Part shown: one piece after another, positions 1 to 11,916 of the stretch | Position numbering within the stretch: position 1 is the first letter of the stretch | Layout: each line of letters begins with the position of its first letter | Origin: Platerodrilus igneus | Lineage: Eukaryota; Arthropoda; Insecta; Coleoptera; Lycidae | Length of the DNA stretch: 64,000 nt | Direction of reading: 5' to 3' | NCBI GenBank assembly: GCA_036346225.1 | Contig: JARFIW010001480.1 | Coordinates: 10,447,001 to 10,511,000 of the forward strand | Notes under the pieces: model-generated | Told to the model about the DNA's origin: nothing | The model's database searches: none | What the model saw: the letters and a program-made list of their open reading frames with translations, nothing else | Translations under genes and position numbers: made by a program

Positions 1-147
1 TATACGATAGAAACTGAACAACATTTTAGTCTATATTTAACTGAGCAACAACTATGTTCGAAGGTGTTAAAAACTCACGCAATTAATGAAATAAAAATTA
101 AACAAATGAGATTTAAAACTGCAAGAATTTTGTGCAACGAAATATAA
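1..147. other. Left edge, nothing recognised
   Basis: AT-rich sequence before the first tandem unit. No coding motif or repeat shared with the rest of the window was seen. The junction at about 148 is where the sequence starts to match the second unit at 4237. Confidence 0.5.
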
Positions 148-794
148 GCCGATTTATAGATAGACGTAAGTTAAACAACTTAATTAAAATTATTTCTAAT
201 ATTAACAAAACAGGACTCTGATTTGGGACGTTTAATTTTGGTGATATCCTAATTTGGTGATATTCTAATTTTGGACATATTTTAATTTGGGACGTTTAAT
301 TTTGTATGTACTTTAATTTAGTACAATTTTAATTGGAAGCGATTTATGGGAGGCGATTCTTATATGGAGACTGCATTTTGTTGATATCTTAACGCAAACA
401 AAAATTACCAATTAGCAAAGCGGACACAGCAAGGGGATGCAGATTATAGACAAGGATGGAACCCAGAACCCAATCCAGGTTAACAATTTTAATACACTTT
501 ATTATTGAAAGATTGTTTTTGATTTAATATTTACCATACATTGTATATTTGTAAGAGTCATCAAAAAGGTCACTTAAAAATACGAAAACAAGGGAAGGTA
601 TCTTGAAACGTTCAAAGGCTCTCAAGTCCTTATTGTTTTTAAAAGCAACTTGTATTTGGATATACTATACTGCGGATCCTCTGGTACTTGACAAAGATCA
701 TTTTTTTATTAATTCTGAGGAAGGATTACTAAACTTGCGAGTTATTGTATTTTTAAAGGGAATAAACTGAGTGTAAATATATTAAGATTAAAGG

Positions 795-989
795 TTATCT
801 TGCACACCTTTTTCGACATGGCTGTTGTGGAGTTCGCTTTATCTTGTGTTTCCGAAACGATGACGTTACTTTTATGTTTGTGTAATTTCTTGGTGGCTCC
901 TCACTGTTCATTTCGCTTTGCATATACTCAATAGCTGAAGTATATAAACTCACCATCGACACAGCCTCGCATGAATTTATAATCAGCAA
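795..989 (-). other. Small ORF kept in three PLE-A flanking copies
   Basis: A 64-residue reading frame on the strand opposite to the PLE-A RT. It is also open in the inverted copy at 13027-13221, and recognisable with one in-frame stop in unit 2 (about 4882-5076). The basic C-terminus (QQPCRKRC) is kept in all three. It could be a captured exon or a chance frame in a young repeat. I do not recognise the protein. Confidence 0.3.
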
Positions 990-1250
990 CCGCCAGTGGT
1001 GTAGGAATTTTTCAAAGATCCATTATAAGCTTTAGATAATGTGGAATAGTGGATATCAATAGCAAGTTCTGTTTAAAACTGCTCGACAAATAATACTATA
1101 CGAGGGGTGCTCAATTAGGATTAGATTTTAGGTTTTACTTCGTCCAAATGTCATAAATTATTCAAAATGCCAAAGTCATGTATTAATAACTGACGTTTCG
1201 GAAAATATGTTTTCTTAAACCTAGTTCTGTAATGGAATAGGTTAAAATCT

Positions 1251-2134
1251 TTGGAGAATTTCTTAAATCTAGACTTACATTTATTAAACAATTTCCATCC
1301 AAAACTTCAGTTTACTACAGAAACAAAAATCAACGGAAAACTAAGTTTTTTAGATACCATCGTCATTAGAGATTCCAACAATAAACTTATATTTGATTCA
1401 TACAAAAGACCAACAAATTTAGGCCCCTACCTCAATTTCAACTCAAATCATACTTTCAGACATAAAATCCCTAACTTTACAAAACAGAATTTAAAAATTT
1501 TCCGACCCCATTTTCCTTGCAGGTAATCTTAAACAACTACAAAAAACTTTACTAAACAATGAATATCCTAAACTTTAACAAATAAACTAATTTTTCAAAC
1601 TAAACAAACACAACCAAAAACAAACACAACCAAAAACAAACATAGGAACTGAACTTAACAAATACAAAACACTCCCATACATACAACAACTAACACTATC
1701 TTTAATAAAACTATTAGAAACTTTACAAATAAAATTTCGAGTAAATATAAAATAGCATTAACAAACATCTTTACCAGGACCAAACACAGTATCCCAAAAT
1801 CACTAAAATGCAATATCATATACAGAATCCCTGTAGTTGCAATAAACAATATTTAGGACAATCTAAACAATGACTGAAGAACAGAATAATACAACGTAAA
1901 AGTGACCAAAAATTAAACAAAAAATCATGCGCCCTATCTATACATTTAAATTAATACCAACACCAAGCAGATTTTGACAAGACAAAAATATTAGAAACAG
2001 AAAATATATACAAAAACAGATTGTTTTTAGAAAGTTACCATATCCAAAAACAAATCAACACAATTAATTTTAAAAATGACATAGATAACCTACACAAAAG
2101 TTATGCATTTTTATTCTCCTTAAATAAAAAGTAA
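1251..2134 (+). pseudogene. PLE-A RT C-terminus plus GIY-YIG endonuclease, copy 1
   Basis: The open part (1251-1526) reads through the region just after the PLE catalytic YxDD box: LSFLDTIVIRDSNNKLIF then YKRPTNLG, the same layout as the two other PLEs in this window (FLDT then KPTNSGRY). After frameshifts, 1806-2134 gives a GIY-YIG endonuclease segment, YRIPCSCNKQYLGQSKQ, followed by RIIQRKSD and a family-typical tail to a stop at 2134. RT motifs upstream of this point are absent, so the copy is 5'-truncated. Family knowledge: PLE RT and GIY-YIG together carry out target-primed insertion. This copy cannot code for an active enzyme. Confidence 0.8.
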
Positions 2135-2194
2135 TAAACGCCATTTAAACTGATTAAAACAGTCTAACATAAACACACATATACAAACGCATCC

Positions 2195-2373
2195 ATACAC
2201 ACACACACACACATAATTTATTTCAAATATTGCAAGAATAAGATATGTAAATTATTATTTAAATACACATCATACACACACACACAACCGCACACGCACA
2301 CGCGCGGACACACACATAATTTATTTTAAATATTGCATGAATAAGATATATAAATTGTTATTTAGATTCACAT

Positions 2374-2430
<57 letters not shown>

Positions 2431-2437
2431 AAACACA
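2195..2437. repeat. CA microsatellites in PLE-A 3' UTR
   Basis: Several (CA)n runs separated by copies of an internal sentence (cataatttatttcaaatattgc). The whole set recurs in unit 2 (about 6270-6516) and, as GT, in the inverted copy (about 11632-11870). Confidence 0.9.
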
Positions 2438-2809
2438 CAGTTAAGCACCTCCTCCTACTTAAGCATGCATCTATACATACATATAAATCCAAGATAGTAT
2501 TAATAAAATTTTGGAAATTCTGCCAAACCAATATTTTACCTTTTCTATATTACAAAATTTTAACCATTTTTAAAAAAGCTGTTTTAAATATTTAATGTAT
2601 ACATAGTAATTTCATGTTTCAATCATATTTATAACCAACCTCATTGTGAGTAGCTGAAAGTTTTCATACTTATAATCAGTGTTTATATATTTTTAGTTAA
2701 ACCTGTAATCAAGCATAAAATATATGCGAAAATTTAGGTATTAAAGAAGGGTAGTTATTCCCAGTATACCTATAATCCGCAAACAATCACATTATATATA
2801 TATATATAT

Positions 2810-3857
2810 TGTTGTGGAAATTATAGGTTAAGAAGGGTATATAGGTCTAGATAATAAATTTTTAACAACTGTGTATATAAGAAATAGGAACAATTTATTT
2901 ACGCGCCAAATTAATCAGTTTAGATAGTGAAAACGGACGGTTATTAAGATATTGTATTTCTAAATCAAAATGTTAAAATTGCATAAAGGGGGGAAGCTTT
3001 AGAGTACATAAAAACTCAAGGATACGTATAACTAGTTGTAATAGTTTAAATCAAGCGCATGGGATAAGAAACGGAGCTTTTGCGTATATAAAATTAATAA
3101 TTTAAACGCATATTTCCATTTAAATAAACGAAATGTTCGTTATACAAATCCTAAGAAGTGCTAAAACTCGGAATTATGATTTTAAACGGATAGTTTACTT
3201 TAAAGAAACACCTGATCGTTAAATGTCAAGTTCAAAGAACTGAAATATACGTTAGGACAAAATTCTATAGAATTGTATGTAACGGTTGGTGCAACAAGCT
3301 GGTAAAATAACAAATGGTTTGAAGACAAAGTAAAATGAAATATCTATAATGTAAAACGGACAGAGAACACGTATAATAAAACGTTGGTTACAATACACGT
3401 CTAGAATACGCGGTCGATTTGGAGGCCAACCACAATATCGATTTTCTGTAGCTTGAGAGCGGTTCTAAAAGAGACAATAAATATGGGTGAAACGAAGAAA
3501 GGTAGCTAGGGGCTGGACGTTATAACTGGGGAAAGCAATATAATTGGTCGAAGGCTAGAAGATTTGCGAAGCTCGCGTCGGTTAGATGTGGTTGAGCAAT
3601 TTTTGATGTAACAGCACGGTAAACTTGGAATGTTTCAGACGTTGACGTTCGTTACGAATAAAATTTTGAGAATTGGTTTTGGAAAATAAACTTTTCGATG
3701 AAAAGAGGCTCCGTGAGGGGTATTCAAAAGCGTATAAATACACTGGGAGAGGTATTAAAGCTCTCTTAGATCTATCTCTTAGATCTCTTACTTACTTGCT
3801 CTTAAGTGCTTTTACGTTGTACTGATTGTCGCTTATTCGTTGAATTATTGTGCAACA
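2810..3857 (+). mobile_element. LTR-like block, unit 1
   Basis: A 1048 bp block that starts TGTTG and ends CAACA, the inverted termini expected of an LTR. A TATA-like box (tataaata, 3733-3740) lies about 120 bp before the end, and a CT-rich reiterated stretch (cttagatctatctcttagat) follows, like a short R-U5. No reverse transcriptase, primer-binding site or matching target-site duplication was found beside it, so it would be a solo or remnant LTR. The identical 1048 bp block recurs at 6897-7944, but only because the larger unit is duplicated. This is an inference from termini and promoter layout. Confidence 0.35.
3733..3740 (+). promoter_or_regulatory. TATA-like box in LTR-like block
   Basis: tataaata preceded by GC-richer sequence and followed by a pyrimidine-rich initiator-like tract. 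The same motif lies at 7820-7827 in unit 2. Confidence 0.3.
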
Positions 3858-4708
3858 TCCTATTTAAAAGTTTGTAAAAACTGTTAGTAACGTACAGTAA
3901 TGTATTAAAAGTGTGATTTGCACAAGTGGGTGCTGGCTTATAAAAGGTGCTGTTACTACACGATACAATCTAAGGATAGGATGGTACTTGAGGAAGCGAA
4001 TCGAGAAGTTTAAAACTAGTATGCGTGAAGTGTAGTGATTATGGAAGGTTAAGTTGGTCAAGACAATTATTCGGGTAGAAATACTAAAGGTGGCAGAGAC
4101 TTAGATAGCAAGTGGAGATAAGTTGGATCCAGGTATAATAACACAACGACGAAGGTTTTGGTACACATCTTCAGAGGTAACGATGGATGAAGCTTACTCT
4201 AGGTAAAGAAAATTAATTTCTTGCTTTTGCTTGAACGCCGATTTATAGATAGACGTAAGTTAAACAACTTAATTAAATTCATTTCTAATATTAACAAAAC
4301 AGGACTCTGATTTGGGACGTTTAATTTTGGTGATATCCTAATTTGGTGATATTCTAATTTTGGGCATATTTTAATTTGGGACGTTTAATTTTGGATGTAC
4401 TTTAATTTGGTACGATTTTAATTGGAAGCGATTTATGGGAGGCGATTCTTATATGGAGACGGCATTTTGTTGATATCTTAACGCAAACAAAAATTACCAA
4501 TTAGCAAAGCGGACACAGCAAGGGGATGTAGATCATAGACAAGGATGGAACTCCAGAACCCAATCTAGGTTAGCAATTTTAATACACTTTATTATTGAAA
4601 GACTGTTTTTGATTTAATATTTACCATACTTTGTATATTTGTAAGAGTGATCAAAAAGGTCACTTAAAAATATGAAAACAAGGGAAGGTATCTTGAAACG
4701 TTCAAAGG

Positions 4709-6462
4709 CTCACAAGTCCTTGTTGCTTTTAAAAGCAACTTGTATTTGGATATACTATACTGCGGATCCTCTGGTACTTGACAAAGATCATTTTTTTATT
4801 AATTCTGAGGAAGGATTACTAAACTTGCGAGTTATTGTATTTTTAAAGGGAATAAACTGAGTGTAAATATATTAAGATTAAAGGTTATCTTGCACACTTT
4901 TTTCGACATGGCTGTTGTGAAGTTCACTTTATCTTGTGTTTCCGAAACGATGACGCTACTTTTATGTTTGTGTAATTTCTTGGTGGCTTCTCACTGCTCA
5001 TATCGCTTTGCATATACTCAATAGCTAAAGTATATAAACTCACTATCGACACATCCTCGCATGAATTTATAATCAGCAACCGCCAGTGGTGTAGGAATTT
5101 TTCAAAGATTCAGTATAAGCTTTAGATAATGTGGAATAGTGGATATCAATAGCAAGTTCTGTTTAAAACTGCTCGACAAAAGATACTATACGAGGGGTGC
5201 TCAATTAGGATTAGATTTTAGGTTTTACTTCGGCCAAATGTCATAAATTATTCAAAATGCCAAAGTCATGTATTAATAACTGACGTTTCGGAAAATATGT
5301 TTCCTTAAACTTAGTTCTGTAATGGAATAGGTAAAATCTTTGGAGAATTTCTTAAATCTAGACTTACATTTATTAAACAATTTCCATCCAAAACTTCAGT
5401 TTACTACAGAAACAAAAATCAACGGAAAACTAAGTTTTTTAGATACGATCGTCATTAGAGATTCTAATAATAAACTTATATTTGATTCATACAAAAGACC
5501 AACAAATTTAGGCCACTACCTCAATTTTAACTCAAATCATACTTTCAGATATAAAATCCCTAACTTTAAAAAACAGAATTTAAAAAATTTCCGACCCCAT
5601 TTTCCTTGCAAGTAATCTTAAACAACTACAAAAAACTTTACTAAACAATGAATATCCTAAACTTTAACAAATAAACTAATTTTTCAAACTAAACAAACAC
5701 AACCAAAAACAAACATAGGAACTGAACTTAACAAATACAAAACACTCCCATACATACAACAACTAACACCGTCTTTAATAAAACTATTAGAAACTTTACA
5801 AATAAAAATTTCGAGTAAATATAAAAATAGCATTAACAAACATCTTTACCAGGACCAAAAACAATATCCCAAAATCACTAAAATGCAATATCATATACAG
5901 AATCCCCTGTAGTTGCAATAGACAATATTTAGGACAATCTAAACAATGACTGAAGAACAGAATAATACAACATAAAAGTGATCAAAAATTAAACAAAAAA
6001 TCATGCGCCCTATCTATACATTTAAATTAATACCAACACCAAGCAGATTTTGACAACACAAAAGTATTAGAAACAGAAAATATATACAAAAACAGATTGT
6101 TTTTAGAAAGTTACCATATCCAAAAACAAATCAACACAATTAATTTTAAAAATGACATAGATAACCTACACAAAAGTTATGCATTTTTATTCTCCTTAAA
6201 TAAAAAGTAATAAACGCCATTTAAACTGATTAAAACAGTCTAACATAAACACTCATATACAAACGCATCCATACACACACACACACACACATAATTTATT
6301 TCAAATATTGCAAGAATAAGATATGTAAATTATTATTTAAATACACATCATACACACACACTACACACACACACAACCGCACACGCACACGCGCGGACAC
6401 ACACATAATTTATTTTAAATATTGCATGAATAAGATATATAAATTGTTATTTAGATTCACAT

Positions 6463-6517
<55 letters not shown>

Positions 6518-6906
6518 AAACACACAGTTAAGCACCTCCTCCTACTTAAGCATGCATCTATACATACATATAAATCCAAGATAGTATTAATAAAATTTTG
6601 GAAATTCTGCCAAACCAATATTTTACCTTTTCTATATTACAAAATTTTAACCATTTTTAAAAAAGCTGTTTTAAATATTTAATGTATACATAGTAATTTC
6701 ATGTTTCAATCATATTTATAACCAACCTCATTGTGAGTAGCTGAAAGTTTTCATACTTATAATCAGTGTTTATATATTTTTAGTTAAACCTGTAATCAAG
6801 CATAAAATATATGCGAAAATTTAGGTATTAAAGAAGGGTAGTTATTCCCAGTATACCTATAATCCGCAAACAATCACATTATATATATATATATATTGTT
6901 GTGGAA
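4709..6906 (+). mobile_element. Penelope-like element PLE-A, copy 2 (decayed)
   Basis: Same structure as copy 1 inside the second tandem unit, with independent point changes. It ends in the same (TA)n tract. Confidence 0.75.
5340..6210 (+). pseudogene. PLE-A RT C-terminus plus GIY-YIG, copy 2
   Basis: Open part 5340-5615, RT segment LSFLDTIVIRDSNNKLIF followed by YKRPTNLGHYLNF. The GIY-YIG part follows in other frames to a stop at 6210. The fold-defining segment is the same as in copy 1. Frameshifts lie at slightly different places, so the two copies have each picked up some changes. Inactive and 5'-truncated. Confidence 0.8.
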
Positions 6907-7944
6907 ATTATAGGTTAAGAAGGGTATATAGGTCTAGATAATAAATTTTTAACAACTGTGTATATAAGAAATAGGAACAATTTATTTACGCGCCAAATTA
7001 ATCAGTTTAGATAGTGAAAACGGACGGTTATTAAGATATTGTATTTCTAAATCAAAATGTTAAAATTGCATAAAGGGGGGAAGCTTTAGAGTACATAAAA
7101 ACTCAAGGATACGTATAACTAGTTGTAATAGTTTAAATCAAGCGCATGGGATAAGAAACGGAGCTTTTGCGTATATAAAATTAATAATTTAAACGCATAT
7201 TTCCATTTAAATAAACGAAATGTTCGTTATACAAATCCTAAGAAGTGCTAAAACTCGGAATTATGATTTTAAACGGATAGTTTACTTTAAAGAAACACCT
7301 GATCGTTAAATGTCAAGTTCAAAGAACTGAAATATACGTTAGGACAAAATTCTATAGAATTGTATGTAACGGTTGGTGCAACAAGCTGGTAAAATAACAA
7401 ATGGTTTGAAGACAAAGTAAAATGAAATATCTATAATGTAAAACGGACAGAGAACACGTATAATAAAACGTTGGTTACAATACACGTCTAGAATACGCGG
7501 TCGATTTGGAGGCCAACCACAATATCGATTTTCTGTAGCTTGAGAGCGGTTCTAAAAGAGACAATAAATATGGGTGAAACGAAGAAAGGTAGCTAGGGGC
7601 TGGACGTTATAACTGGGGAAAGCAATATAATTGGTCGAAGGCTAGAAGATTTGCGAAGCTCGCGTCGGTTAGATGTGGTTGAGCAATTTTTGATGTAACA
7701 GCACGGTAAACTTGGAATGTTTCAGACGTTGACGTTCGTTACGAATAAAATTTTGAGAATTGGTTTTGGAAAATAAACTTTTCGATGAAAAGAGGCTCCG
7801 TGAGGGGTATTCAAAAGCGTATAAATACACTGGGAGAGGTATTAAAGCTCTCTTAGATCTATCTCTTAGATCTCTTACTAACTTGCTCTTAAGTGCTTTT
7901 ACGTTGTACTGATTGTCGCTTATTCGTTGAATTATTGTGCAACA
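6897..7944 (+). mobile_element. LTR-like block, unit 2
   Basis: Duplicate of 2810-3857, again 1048 bp, TGTTG to CAACA, with a TATA-like box at 7820-7827. See the unit 1 entry for the reasoning and its limits. Confidence 0.35.
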
Positions 7945-8323
7945 TCCTATTTAAAAGTTTGTAAAAACTGTTAGTAACGTACCGTAATGTATTAAAAGTG
8001 TGATTTGCACAAGTGGGTGCTGGCTTATAAAAGGTGCTGTTACTACACGATACAATCTAAGGATAGGATGGTACTTGAGGAAGCGAATCGAGAAGTTTAA
8101 AACTAGTATGCGTGAAGTGTAGTGATTATGGAAGGTTAAGTTGGTCAAGACAATTATTCGGGTAGAAATACTAAAGGTGGCAGAGACTTAGATAGCAAGT
8201 GGAGATAAGTTGGATCCAGGTATAATAACACAACGACGAAGGTTTTGGTACACATCTTCAGAGGTAACGATGGATGAAGCTTACTCCAGGTAAAGAAAAT
8301 TAATTTCTTGCTTTTGCTTGAAC

Positions 8324-9830
8324 ATTTGTGCTGATATTCTGTACTTGAGTGTTTTGACTTATTGGGGTGTATTTTATTACCATAAAAATTTATTTAATGG
8401 GGATATATGTACAGGGCATTTGATACTGATTATTTAAAATGTTAATGACATAAAAATGTTGTTGTAAGGAGTAAACGGGTCTTTAGCTTTATTTTAAACA
8501 AAAATGCGATGTGTAAAAGCATTTAGAGCTGTTACACTTTTTTATATTAATGTAACTACTCTACCTTATAGACGGCAGAGCCTTTATAAATTGAGAGGGG
8601 TTCCTGTCTAAAATTCAAACCCAGGGAAAGTGTATGGAAAATGGCTTTGAGTACAATAGGACCCTCTTAAGAGATCTTCCAGCCAGCTAAGTTTCTTTAA
8701 CTTAGGACAGAGCTATGAGCCAGGGTCGTAGGATGGTATAGGATAAAAAAAGAGTTTTTAATGGACGCTATCGTATCTTAATAATAACTGTAATGTCTAA
8801 CAATCCGAAGATAAGATACGGAAATCTTCGAAAAAAAATTTTGAACAACCAACTCGTATAACAATATTACTTACCGCTTACACTGCGAGCTCAGCTTGGA
8901 ACGATGACCTCGTACTATCTGAAAATTTAATCACCTCAAAAAGATTTGTAGAACTAGGGCTACATTAGAGCCTAGTCACTTTATCACAAAAATAAATTCC
9001 AAAAAGGTTAGCAAGTTAAATTTATCCCTCAAAAAATTATCTTACCAATACAAAATAAATGATCCTTCTTTCTACACTAGAAAAATTTTATGAATTTGGT
9101 TGCTTACTTTTATAGAAAAATTATTGTTAACTACAATGAAAGAAAGCTTTGAAACAACTTAGTCCACTTTCTATTGGTTTCAAGAAATATACAAATATAC
9201 ATCATTTATACAAATTTACAAGTATCCATGTTTGGTATCCAACAAAATATAGTAATAATCAAGAGTTATCTCTTATTACTTCAAGCATCAACGCGAATAT
9301 CACGGTAACTGGAAGGTTATTTTAATTCCATGTTTATCAACGCTTCGTTAGAAAATCTTCAATTAGATTTTTATTTAATAATTCTCAACTTTTAAGAAGT
9401 CGTTTTGTATCAATTGTAAGGCTCCGCCGTATATTCATTTATTAGAATGAACACGCCTTATCTTGTTTTATGAAAATAAGGCAGTCCGTAAGCTGTATTT
9501 AAAGAAGATATAAATTCTACTTTCGCACCTGCGAGTATCAACTTGTAACGAATATATATTCTATAGCACCATGTTTGCAAGAATCGCTTCAGTATAATTT
9601 TATTCTGTGGTATTTAATTCTCATATTTGATGCTATAATATCTAAGAGAAACAATTCTATATGAAAACAGGAAATCGTATTCGTTTAAATAACTTAAATG
9701 CTTTGCACAGAGATATTTATTAATATTATACATTCAAGGAAAGTATTTATATGGGGTCTAGTCGTTTGTGTTGTCTAACTTGCAGGCGGATTTTTCCCTT
9801 TCATTCGTTATAATTGAAATAGCGCGTGCG
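8324..9830. other. Gene-free AT-rich stretch
   Basis: No coding motif, long repeat or microsatellite recognised. It begins directly after the tandem duplication and leads to the GC-richer block at about 9830-10100. Confidence 0.5.
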
Positions 9831-9943
9831 TGTACTAGTCACGAGGTAATGCGCCACGCAAATAAGGTGTCGTACTAGAACGGAACGAGGTCGGCCATTG
9901 CTTTGGTAAATGTAGTCGAGTTGGCATTGTTTTCTTTAAAAGT

Positions 9944-11318
9944 ATGAATCTTCAGGCCTTGCAGAAGTGGGGCCTCCGGATCGGCGTGGGATGGTAATAA
10001 TAGGGGGGCGAGTCGCCTTGGGACACAGAGTGAAGCTCCAGGCTCCTGTGACACCGGCAAGGCACTGCAACGCGCCGCCTCTTGAATTGTTGTGTTGGAA
10101 TTTGTTAACGCGTATGACGGACTAGAATGTAGGAAAAGTATTTTTAAATGTTGCAATAACATTATGATATGGTAGGACGGTGATATATTTGAATCAAAGA
10201 TTGGAAAGCTATTCGTTTATCAGGGCAACTACAGCTGTTTTTTTAATGTTTTGTTACGACAAGTTGATGAGCAGATTTTAGAGGATGTACATCGCCGTTT
10301 GAGAACTAGAGATGAAGACATCGACATCTACAGGTATCAAACCTTCTTTTTTGTTTTGTTTGTGAGAATTCGTGAATGCTCACATAATTAGTTTTTAAGG
10401 ATTGTTTGGTCAAGTTAAATTTTGTGCATATAGAACAACGTAGGAGAAAATTGCCACGAAATGCTATAGTAATAATTTTATAAAATTTGCAGAAATTCAC
10501 TTGTTAAAAATATGAGACTTCAAAGTCCATTTCTTGCTTTTTGGAAAATTTATTTGTAGATGTTAAATTTTAATAAGCTCATAATACCTGAATTAAATGA
10601 AAAGTTGTTTGTCCAAGTTAACTACATGTGATTCAAATTTGTTTTAGAGATAATTTATGAGAAACATATGTGAACCAATAATCAGATCTGAGCACTTGGT
10701 GTCAAAACTTGTTTTCAAATATTATTAACTTAAGGTCCTGTTATGTCAAAGGCAGATGTATAGAGAAACCAATTTTATTAGTTCATTTTTGTAAACATAT
10801 TTAAAAAAATCAAGAAAGAGAAACTATATTAAATTTCATTTTTAGACTCAAGTTTTTTATTCCGTGCATAATTAATTTTACTAAATTTTTAAAGAAAATA
10901 AGTTTGTTGAATAATGAAATTATACGAATGCTGAAGTAAATTATAAAGCACAGATATGCTACAACTGGTTTGTTCTAGGTATTCATTTTTGATTTAAATA
11001 TCTTTGGTGTGGTAATCTCAATATTATCCACCTGTAATTATTAGCGTGTTTTTTGTGTTGGAAAGCACAAACTGTGTCTTTCTAATTGAGAATTTGTTGT
11101 GCATTTTTTTTCAGGATCATCGAGATCGGAGAGGTCGTAAGTATGTTCCAGAGGTTTCCAGATACATTAGTTCAGTAAGTTGTAAGTTTCTTATTGTGTG
11201 TACATCCTGTGAGTTTCTGTATCTTCTCATAGGAGTAATGAATCTTTAGTGTTATCGTTCATACAGATACAGTGGCGCTCAACCCATTTTCTTTTTGTTA
11301 ATTTATTGCAGAGTTTAG
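9944..11318 (+). CDS. Candidate small four-exon host gene
   Basis: Four exons fit together with GT-AG introns and matching phases: 9944-9993 (ATG start, donor gtaata), 10235-10333 (acceptor ctacag, donor gtatca), 11115-11174 (acceptor tttttttcag, donor gtaagt) and 11312-11318 (acceptor ttattgcag, stop TAG). They sum to 216 nt, exactly 72 codons with the stop. Exon 2 reads as a charged, helix-like segment (VDEQILEDVHRRLRTRDEDI) and exon 3 as a patterned segment (IIEIGEVVSMFQRFP). The start lies in a locally GC-rich block, and AATAAA at about 11405 follows the stop. I do not recognise the product. The first exon could instead be internal, since a possible acceptor (ctttaaaag) lies just before the ATG. 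This is inferred from splice-site and phase agreement only. Confidence 0.4.
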
Positions 11319-11631
11319 ACCATCCCCACACCCTTTCTCATTGCTCACCCTTGGGGTAATTCCCAGACTTAGCCGCGAATAATTAAAGCTTCACTTTATC
11401 CAGCGAATAAAGAAAAAAATCGCTTTACTGGCGCCCATGCGTGAGGCTAGCCAGCGACAAGGAAGCCCAAGTGAAAATATTGTTTTAAACTTATAGTTCA
11501 TTCACGTCAACTTTGCGATAAAATATCGATCCAAGATGAACGTGCTTCAACCGTACGATGAATAGTTGGATTTTATGTAATGTTATGCGAGAAAACAATG
11601 AGTTTGAATTTTAAGGAAACGTTCTACAAAT

Positions 11632-11870
11632 TATGTGTGTGTCCGCGCGTGTGCGTGTGCGTGTGTATGTGTGTAGTGTGTGTGTGTGTCCGCGCGTGTG
11701 CGTGTGCGTGTGTATGTGTGTAGTGTGTGTTTGTGTATGTGTGTAGTGTGTGTATGTGTGTCCGCGTGCGCGCGTGCGCGCGCGCGCGCGCGCGTGCGTG
11801 CGCGCGTGCGCGTGCGTGTGCGTGCGTGCGTGCGTGTGTGTGTGTGGTGTGTGTATGAATGCGTTTATAT
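11632..11870. repeat. GT/GC dinucleotide microsatellite
   Basis: Runs of GT with interspersed cgcg. This is the inverted counterpart of the PLE-A 3' UTR CA repeats, somewhat expanded. The reading frame across it is low complexity and not a gene. Confidence 0.9.
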
Positions 11871-11916
11871 ATGTGTATTTATGTTAGACTGTTTTAATCA
11901 GTTTAAATGGCGTTTA

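Larger units (their letters stand above)
619..2816 (+). mobile_element. Penelope-like element PLE-A, copy 1 (decayed)
   Basis: The extent is set on the left by homology with the inverted third copy (13396 down to 11632) and on the right by the (TA)n tract that ends the 3' region. Order: flank with a small antisense ORF, a hammerhead-like relic on the minus strand (about 1190-1235), RT C-terminus, GIY-YIG endonuclease, CA-rich 3' UTR, and a terminal block (about 2690-2815) that also ends PLE-B (aatcaagc, then gcgaaaatttagg). The shared 3' block followed by (TA)n supports one superfamily. Confidence 0.75.
148..4236 (+). repeat. Tandem duplication, unit 1 (about 4.09 kb)
   Basis: This block is repeated almost base for base at 4237-8323. 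Both units begin with gccgatttatagatagacg and end with cttttgcttgaac, and the end of unit 1 abuts the start of unit 2 directly. Differences are scattered substitutions, small indels and microsatellite length. Inside are an AT-rich leader with short reiterated motifs, PLE-A, its CA-repeat 3' region, a (TA)n tract and an LTR-like block. The near identity of long non-coding stretches points to a recent duplication, or to an assembly duplication of one locus. Confidence 0.9.
4237..8323 (+). repeat. Tandem duplication, unit 2 (about 4.09 kb)
   Basis: Second head-to-tail copy of 148-4236. It ends at the same cttttgcttgaac string and then passes into unrelated sequence at about 8324. The PLE-A reading frame segment, the (TA)n tract, the LTR-like block and the TATA-like box all sit at the same offsets as in unit 1. 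Confidence 0.9.

Noticed and set aside
3864..4061. Minus-strand frame duplicated at 7951-8148
   Set aside because: Present twice only because of the tandem duplication; no recognisable motif and no conservation beyond that.
4672..4860. 62-residue plus-strand frame in PLE-A flank
   Set aside because: No motif on either strand and broken in unit 1; probably chance.
9875..10162. Minus-strand 95-residue frame
   Set aside because: No motif; it lies in the GC-rich block that better fits the first exon of the plus-strand candidate gene.
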